From a virus, in IMG/VR virus record IMGVR_UViG_3300024265_000043, positions 1 through 64,000 of that record: a stretch of DNA of 64,000 nt; one strand, 5' to 3'. Below the pieces are notes generated by a model. That model saw only the letters and a program-made list of their open reading frames with translations, ran no database searches and was not told where the DNA came from. Shown piece after piece: positions 60,243-64,000 of this stretch. The position numbers and the translations under genes were made by a program. The first letter of the stretch is position 1. Every line of letters begins with the position of its first letter.

Positions 60243-60458
60243 TTATTTCCTTATAAATTCCCCCACTTCATAAAATACATGTCGTGTTATTAAGTCGCCA
60301 TTTTCATCGGTGAAATCCGCCCTTGCACGCTTGCCCCTAGTTTCCAGCAGTTGCCCGCACTGAATCCGTGCCCCTTCGATAATTTGGTCTAGGCTACCGA
60401 TAGCCTTGTATTCCTTAACCGGGACATGAGAAGCACTATAAATAGTTACTGTGGTCAT
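60243..60458 (-). CDS. small hypothetical protein
   Basis: A 71-residue protein with an I-Y-S-A-S-H-V-P start and R-A-R-A-D-F-T-D-E-N-G. GAGGGCAGGACT precedes the ATG. Not recognised. Confidence 0.5.
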   Translation of the reverse strand: MTTVTIYSASHVPVKEYKAIGSLDQIIEGARIQCGQLLETRGKRARADFTDENGDLITRHVFYEVGEFIRK

Positions 60459-60469
60459 AGTCCTGCCCT

Positions 60470-60805
60470 CTAATAATCGTCGTTACGTGATAATTCTAAG
60501 CAGTCAACGCTGCAATAAGTATCATCTAAATCGCTCGGGTGAATCTCACCTCCGCATTGTTCACAAGATCCTTTGGCAGTTTGTGGATCATTAGACAGTT
60601 TTAAATCTGGATCATCAAATGGTGTGCTTTCCTTCTCTCCATACTCATAAAGAATATCGGCAATCTTCTGCATTATTTCCGTGGGCAATGATAGCCAATG
60701 CGTGGAGGTGTCCCCGTGGTGCATTTTTATTTGTCCCTTATATTCTGAATCCTTGCACGAATCCAAAACAGGCTCAATTTGGTTTTTGTGGTAGTTGTAG
60801 CTCAT
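60470..60805 (-). CDS. hypothetical protein with C-terminal zinc ribbon
   Basis: A 111-residue protein. The C-terminal 30 residues contain C-E-Q-C-G-G-E-I-H and Y-C-S-V-D-C, a complete four-Cys zinc site. The front half contains W-L-S-L-P-T-E-I-M-Q-K-I-A-D-I-L. AAGGGGAAATAA precedes the ATG. Function unknown. Confidence 0.55.
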   Translation of the reverse strand: MSYNYHKNQIEPVLDSCKDSEYKGQIKMHHGDTSTHWLSLPTEIMQKIADILYEYGEKESTPFDDPDLKLSNDPQTAKGSCEQCGGEIHPSDLDDTYCSVDCLELSRNDDY

Positions 60806-60985
60806 TTATTTCCCCTTTCCCCGAATGTGCCCAGTAACAACAAACCGCCTAAATGATGCAACGACGCCCGCAACCGTACCTTTATAGGTAGGTCCGAAGG
60901 ATACGCCAGTCCAGCCACAAGGCCTTATTTCTAATGATAGCCACACCCTACTTTTGGATATATTGCCAATGCTGAAATGCTTCAT
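60806..60985 (-). CDS. 59-residue hypothetical protein
   Basis: A basic, beta-rich 59-residue protein with W-L-S-L-E-I-R-P-C-G-W and G-T-V-A-G-V-V-A-S-F-R-R-F. ATG at 60985 has AAGGGGCAACCTA and overlaps the previous stop (TAATG); a frame from 61075 lies inside the neighbour. Not recognised. Confidence 0.55.
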   Translation of the reverse strand: MKHFSIGNISKSRVWLSLEIRPCGWTGVSFGPTYKGTVAGVVASFRRFVVTGHIRGKGK

Positions 60986-61284
60986 TAGGTTGCCCCTTCG
61001 ACTAGGAATTGACCAACAGCGACAAAATATGCAGGGTGATCTTTGGGGAGTCGGTCCCGCAATAGATCGGCACAACAGGCGCTTAACTCGGTGCCGTCTA
61101 TTTCGTCAGATTCGTCACTATAGCGACCATTAAGGGTAAAGTCTACTAGCCCCGTAGAATCGAAAGCAGCCGTAAACCTATTGCCTTGAAGGGTCGAACA
61201 AGGCCAGCCTACGCTTAACCAGTCGTATACATCCCCTTGGCTGGCGTACAGGGTGACAAAATTCTCTGTTATTTCTACTCTCAT
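60985..61284 (-). CDS. hypothetical protein
   Basis: A 99-residue acidic, beta-rich protein (F-V-T-L-Y-A-S-Q-G-D-V-Y-D-W-L, C-C-A-D-L-L). AAAGGGCAATTCCA precedes the ATG. Not recognised. Confidence 0.5.
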   Translation of the reverse strand: MRVEITENFVTLYASQGDVYDWLSVGWPCSTLQGNRFTAAFDSTGLVDFTLNGRYSDESDEIDGTELSACCADLLRDRLPKDHPAYFVAVGQFLVEGAT

Positions 61285-61296
61285 TGGAATTGCCCT

Positions 61297-61614
61297 TTAT
61301 CTTAGGTGTTGATGTGCCGCACAATAAGTATTGTCTGTGAGCGCCATATAAACACGGTGGCAAGTATGGCAATTAAATAATTCATCTGGGTTTACTTCAA
61401 CCGCAACCCCATTAACAATATGCGCTTGGAAATCATCGTCCCAATAATCATCTGGTAAATAAACGTGCTGCGCTTCATCAATTTGGCCCCATTCCCCTTC
61501 ACCGCAGGCACGATCTACGATGCCGTTATTTACGCGCAAGAATATCGTGCTAACGCCACCCTTATCTTTATAAAATGGGTCGTCGTTTTTAATTTCTGTC
61601 TGATAATACCTCAT
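61297..61614 (-). CDS. hypothetical protein with C-terminal cysteines
   Basis: A 105-residue protein with F-N-C-H-T-C-H near residue 82 and Y-C-A-A-H near residue 97, likely a Cys/His zinc site. The front half is acidic. It follows leader box A and element A. Not recognised. Confidence 0.5.
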   Translation of the reverse strand: MRYYQTEIKNDDPFYKDKGGVSTIFLRVNNGIVDRACGEGEWGQIDEAQHVYLPDDYWDDDFQAHIVNGVAVEVNPDELFNCHTCHRVYMALTDNTYCAAHQHLR

Positions 61615-61620
61615 AATTCT

Positions 61621-61643
61621 TGCCTTTCGATGTGTTTAACCTC
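61621..61643 (-). promoter_or_regulatory. shared leader box A
   Basis: GAGGTTAAACACATCG then AAAGGCA precedes the gene starting at 61614. Nearly the same sequence precedes the clamp gene (box B) and the gene at 62202 (box E). Confidence 0.55.
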
Positions 61644-61650
61644 AGTGAGT

Positions 61651-61696
61651 GCCGTCGTAAGTAATGGACTTAGTAAGGGCTGTACCCTTCGACGGC
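61651..61696 (-). other. three-way-junction element A
   Basis: In - strand order: GCCGTCG, AAGGG-TACAG-CCCTT (P2), AC, TAAGT-CCATT-ACTTA (P3), CGACGGC. Total 46 nt, with perfect pairing in all three stems and no unpaired bases except loops and the AC linker. It begins 10 nt after the stop of the gene at 61707. Confidence 0.7.
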
Positions 61697-61706
61697 GGGA
61701 ATTATG

Positions 61707-61922
61707 CTAGAGTATCAATTCTTGCTCGGTTTCAATTATACACGCTTCCCAATATTCAGCCAGCCAGGAAAGATCGTCTGATGCGTCACTAATTGCGCTA
61801 TCAACTTGGTGGCATTCACCATATGTGGGCTGAATAATATCATCAACATAAGACCTCAATTCTTCCACCACCATAATGGCTCTTTTTAAATCGGTGATTT
61901 GCTCGGATGTTGGTTTTGGCAT
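61707..61922 (-). CDS. small hypothetical protein
   Basis: A 71-residue acidic, helical protein (L-R-S-Y-V-D-D-I-I-Q-P-T, E-Y-W-E-A-C-I-I-E). GAAGGACATACTAAA precedes the ATG. It starts 1 nt after the previous stop. Not recognised. Confidence 0.5.
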   Translation of the reverse strand: MPKPTSEQITDLKRAIMVVEELRSYVDDIIQPTYGECHQVDSAISDASDDLSWLAEYWEACIIETEQELIL

Positions 61923-61923
61923 T

Positions 61924-62202
61924 TTAGTATGTCCTTCTGTCAGATAATGGTCGTTTAGTTGCGTATGCCAATTCGTCGCGTAATTGAAATTCGATTTCTT
62001 CTTTTGCGGCTTTCAACGTATCCCAAATGCCAGCATATTGATATAGTGTCCCATCATTATAATGTAATTCAGCATACCAGCCTTGTTTTTCACCATAACG
62101 GGCTTTACGGATCTGACCAAATTTCTCCCCAGCACTATAGCGATAATAGCCCTTTACAGGGTCATTCCGTCGCCATTCGCCTAGTTTGTTGTTGTCGGTC
62201 AT
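61924..62202 (-). CDS. first gene of the leftward arm, hypothetical
   Basis: A 92-residue protein with Y-R-Y-S-A-G-E-K-F-G-Q-I-R-K-A-R-Y-G-E and L-Y-Q-Y-A-G-I-W-D-T-L; charged at both ends. ATG at 62202 is chosen because AAAGGCA lies about 9 nt upstream; ATG at 62220 is within that box. As the promoter-proximal early gene it may act at once on the host. Not recognised. Confidence 0.55.
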   Translation of the reverse strand: MTDNNKLGEWRRNDPVKGYYRYSAGEKFGQIRKARYGEKQGWYAELHYNDGTLYQYAGIWDTLKAAKEEIEFQLRDELAYATKRPLSDRRTY

Positions 62203-62210
62203 TTGATGAT

Positions 62211-62235
62211 TGCCTTTCAACTGTTATTTAACCTC
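62211..62235 (-). promoter_or_regulatory. shared leader box E
   Basis: GAGGTTAAATAACAGTTG then AAAGGCA leads the first gene of the arm. It matches boxes A and B but has no three-way-junction element before it. A TTGACA lies at 62276-62271 on the - strand, but no good -10 follows. Confidence 0.5.
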
Positions 62236-62448
62236 AATTCTAGAATCAATTTCGCCCCTCACTACCTCATTGTCAAGTCTTTTCTTATCTTTTTTATTAT
62301 CTCATTCGTACTCCTTATATATAGGGCATACCACCCCAAACTTTATTTTAAAGCAAATGTGTGAATATTACGTCACATCATCGCCTAGCAACTCTTAATA
62401 TATAAAGTACCCCATAGCGTCCCCTTATATCTCTTGTATATACTCTCT

Positions 62449-62482
62449 ACTCATGCCCTTTTAAAGGACTTACACCATATAT
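62449..62482. repeat. 34-bp direct repeat, copy 1
   Basis: ACTCATGCCCTTTTA starts both copies; 28 of 34 bases match the copy at 62645-62678, which lies 196 bp away. This copy contains CCTTTTAAAGG, a near-palindrome. Likely a binding site or promoter duplicate. Confidence 0.6.
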
Positions 62483-62644
62483 CACACTTATTATATGTTG
62501 CTTATATCTTATATACTGGTAATCATTCAGTAATACTAACCTGCTACTACACCACACCACCTAACTAGAACAGCAACAAGGCACCCCTAAAGTATATATA
62601 TTCTCAATATGATACACTGCACATAGCACAGCACACAACGCCCC

Positions 62645-62678
62645 ACTCATGCCCTTTTACTGAACTTAGCCCATGTAT
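62645..62678. repeat. 34-bp direct repeat, copy 2
   Basis: ACTCATGCCCTTTTA followed by a diverged tail ending CCATGTAT. It matches copy 1 at 28 of 34 bases. A run of alternating TA follows it. Confidence 0.6.
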
Positions 62679-62913
62679 ATATATAAGATAGTGTATGTGA
62701 AGATATACTACATGTATCATAATGAGACATAGAATCATTTAATAGAGGACAAGCAATACTTGTTTTCGTTCGCAGCCCCTTTTGACGATTCGCCCCAAAT
62801 TTTCCACTTACCATATACCCAGCCATACCGCACAATAATCTAGTGTAGATTATTACATTGGATGTGTGCCCCGTCGTGATAGGTATGCTAAGGGATGGGG
62901 GTTAGTTACATTT

Positions 62914-62949
62914 GGGGGAGTCCCACCGCTTGAACCGGGGAGGTCCCCC
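62914..62949. other. GC-rich hairpin in the control region
   Basis: GGGGGA (62914-62919) pairs with TCCCCC (62944-62949), with additional CCC/GGG pairing inside. It stands out in an A/T-rich region and has no T tract on either side. Possible origin structure or boundary. Confidence 0.45.
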
Positions 62950-63077
62950 ACCATTACTACCCATTCCGTGCCTTATTTTTACTTGTAAGGGAAATTATAT
63001 TTAATTGCGGCTAGTGTATTGGTGTTGTGTTCGGTTGTTTATTTCTTGGAGGTATGGCTATATACGTATATAATTAC

Positions 63078-63095
63078 ACCATCCAGAAATGGACC
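63078..63095. repeat. 18-bp repeat with inner dyad, copy 1
   Basis: ACCATCCAGAAATGGACC contains the dyad TCCA-GAAA-TGGA. An identical copy lies 151 bp downstream. It is a candidate operator. Confidence 0.6.
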
Positions 63096-63228
63096 AGTTT
63101 TGTTTGAATCACCTAGACAATTATGTGATATCACACTTTATTATGTTAATTAGAATGATTTGTCTTAATTAGAAGATATTGATTTCATGGGACTTAAGTG
63201 TTATGCTTGTATGTAGTACTATAAACAT

Positions 63229-63246
63229 ACCATCCAGAAATGGACC
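63229..63246. repeat. 18-bp repeat with inner dyad, copy 2
   Basis: Identical to the copy at 63078-63095 over all 18 bases. It lies about 215 bp before the GntR-type regulator gene, so it may be an operator for that regulator. Confidence 0.6.
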
Positions 63247-63411
63247 TTTTGCCCCTGCATATATGTATTCTAGTAAGCTTTGATTCTTAAAGAAAAGAAT
63301 ATATCCCCCCTCCAAAAGTCTATTTCGGGATGCGTGTGTAGGATGATAGCATGTATGTATGTTAGCATGCAACCAAAACGATTTTATTTCTTGTTGTTAT
63401 GCGTAGGTATG

Positions 63412-63440
63412 TTTATATTGTTGCATGTAGATAGTATAAC
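63412..63440 (+). promoter_or_regulatory. candidate promoter for the GntR-type regulator
   Basis: TTTATA (63412-63417) and TATAAC (63435-63440) are 17 bp apart, 4 and 5 of 6 matches to consensus. The start would be near 63447, just before the AAGGAG site. Another TATAAT at 63445 is too close to the ribosome site. Confidence 0.4.
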
Positions 63441-63461
63441 ATAATATAATAAGGAGAGCAA

Positions 63462-63845
63462 ATGTTGTATGATTATTCGCGTGCGGTTTATGTTCAGGTT
63501 GCTGAATTTATTCGTGAGTCAATTCTGAGCGGGGAGTATCCCGAGGGTGAGAAAATCCCATCATCGGGGGAGTTGGCGGAAATCTATGAAACCTCTAGGC
63601 AGACCGTGCTCCTCGCTGTGAAGGAACTTAGGTTTGAAGGATACCTAGATAGCCAAATTGGACACACAATCAACGTCATAGACGGAGCAAGGCTGGGAGT
63701 CAAGGCTTGGATATTAAAACTCCTGAACGAACGAGATGTGCCGAAAATTGTGAAAACGGCAAGGTTGCTCGAAATGACACAGACCGAGTTGATTGGTCTA
63801 CTGAAAGCAGAATTTGAGAAACCAGAGCCTGAAAAATCTTCTTGA
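63462..63845 (+). CDS. GntR-type winged-helix transcription regulator without effector domain
   Basis: A 127-residue protein. The N-terminal 75 residues are a GntR DNA-binding domain: V-Y-V-Q-V-A-E-F-I-R-E-S-I, G-E-Y-P-E-G-E-K-I-P-S and the recognition-helix region Y-E-T-S-R-Q-T-V-L-L-A-V-K-E-L. The C-terminal 50 residues are helical and lack a ligand domain, as in small YtrA-like members. AAGGAGAGCAA precedes the ATG. It probably controls the early promoters in the adjacent control region. Confidence 0.85.
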   Translation: MLYDYSRAVYVQVAEFIRESILSGEYPEGEKIPSSGELAEIYETSRQTVLLAVKELRFEGYLDSQIGHTINVIDGARLGVKAWILKLLNERDVPKIVKTARLLEMTQTELIGLLKAEFEKPEPEKSS

Positions 63846-63878
63846 CTTTTTGATATCTCATGTTTTAAACTTACGCAG

Positions 63879-64000
63879 ATGGTAGATAACTCAAATATCA
63901 AACAATGTTCAGTCCAGGGATGCCAGGGGAAATACTACTGTAAAGGCCATTGCCGGAAACATTATTTGAGAGTTCGCCGAGGAAATTCTAATATGTCGCT
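63879..64000 (+). CDS. start of an HNH endonuclease gene, cut by the window end
   Basis: The last 122 bases open with ATG at 63879 and read C-S-V-Q-G-C, C-K-G-H-C-R-K-H-Y-L-R-V-R-R-G-N. This is the N-terminal zinc finger typical of phage HNH homing endonucleases. The catalytic part lies beyond the window. No strong ribosome site is seen before the ATG. Confidence 0.6.
   Translation, partial: MVDNSNIKQCSVQGCQGKYYCKGHCRKHYLRVRRGNSNMS

Larger units (their letters stand above)
62236..63461. other. 1.2-kb non-coding control region between the two gene arms
   Basis: No frame with a ribosome site is visible on either strand. The left half is A/T-rich with many TATATA runs. It holds a diverged direct repeat (62449-62482, 62645-62678), a GC-rich hairpin (62914-62949) and an exact 18-bp repeat (63078-63095, 63229-63246). 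It separates the leftward early arm from the rightward regulator, so it should contain divergent early promoters, operators and possibly the origin. The individual functions are not proven. Confidence 0.6.

Noticed and set aside
55619-61696. Hammerhead-type ribozymes in the three-way junctions
   Set aside because: The shape is similar, but the conserved core (CUGANGA ... GAAA) is absent and the junctions have almost no unpaired bases.
55619-61696. CRISPR array
   Set aside because: The elements are far apart, lie in separate gene gaps, and differ in sequence; there are no regular spacers.
62210-62835. Short frames in the control region on both strands
   Set aside because: No ribosome sites and compositions of random A/T-rich sequence.
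63054-63107. 17-residue leader peptide starting after GGAGGT
   Set aside because: The ribosome site touches the ATG with almost no spacing, so initiation is unlikely.

Overview
The window is the larger part of the genome of a tailed double-stranded DNA bacteriophage with a long, probably non-contractile tail (siphovirus). The evidence is a complete set of large terminase, portal, fused prohead protease and scaffold, HK97-type capsid, tail tube, frameshifted tail chaperone, tape measure and tip/fibre genes. No bacterial chromosomal genes and no tRNA genes were seen. The GH108-type endolysin and a lipoprotein with a lipobox fit a Gram-negative host, but the host cannot be named. Both ends cut into genes, so this is not the whole molecule.

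Layout. From 1 to 35.4 kb everything is on the + strand. A block of nuclease, SNF2 helicase and DNA methyltransferase genes comes first (0.6-4.2 kb), then a holin and a papain-like cysteine protein. Packaging and head genes follow (5.2-14.8 kb), then endolysin and small membrane proteins (15.6-16.8 kb), connectors and two tail-tube paralogs (16.8-19.6 kb), the tail chaperone, tape measure and a very large tip complex (20-35.4 kb). At about 35.39 kb the strand switches. From 35.4 to 62.2 kb all genes are on the - strand: DnaB helicase with a probable loader, Bet annealase with a YqaJ exonuclease, an acyl carrier protein, a tyrosine recombinase, a second SNF2/HARP helicase, a Thg1-like 3'-5' polymerase, a Toprim protein, two more methyltransferases, a beta-clamp homologue, and many tiny genes that mostly overlap by ATGA. 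A non-coding stretch of about 1.2 kb (62.2-63.46 kb) with repeats separates this arm from a rightward GntR-type regulator and the start of an HNH endonuclease gene.

How it works together. The - strand arm is probably early: it carries takeover and replication genes. No DNA polymerase or primase is visible, but a DnaB helicase and a sliding clamp are, so the phage probably redirects the host replicase. Bet plus YqaJ would give single-strand annealing recombination. The + strand arm is the late morphogenesis and lysis programme.

Most notable signals. (1) A family of compact three-way-junction RNA or DNA elements, with compensatory changes in their stems, fills most of the larger gene gaps between 55.6 and 61.7 kb, always just after a stop codon. 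(2) A 19-bp tandem duplication appears to have split a methyltransferase gene in two. (3) A LAGLIDADG endonuclease domain sits in frame inside another methyltransferase without intein ends. (4) A textbook -1 frameshift site makes the long tail chaperone. (5) A strong internal start inside the protease gene would give a separate scaffold. (6) The phage encodes a Thg1-like polymerase, an acyl carrier protein and a beta clamp.
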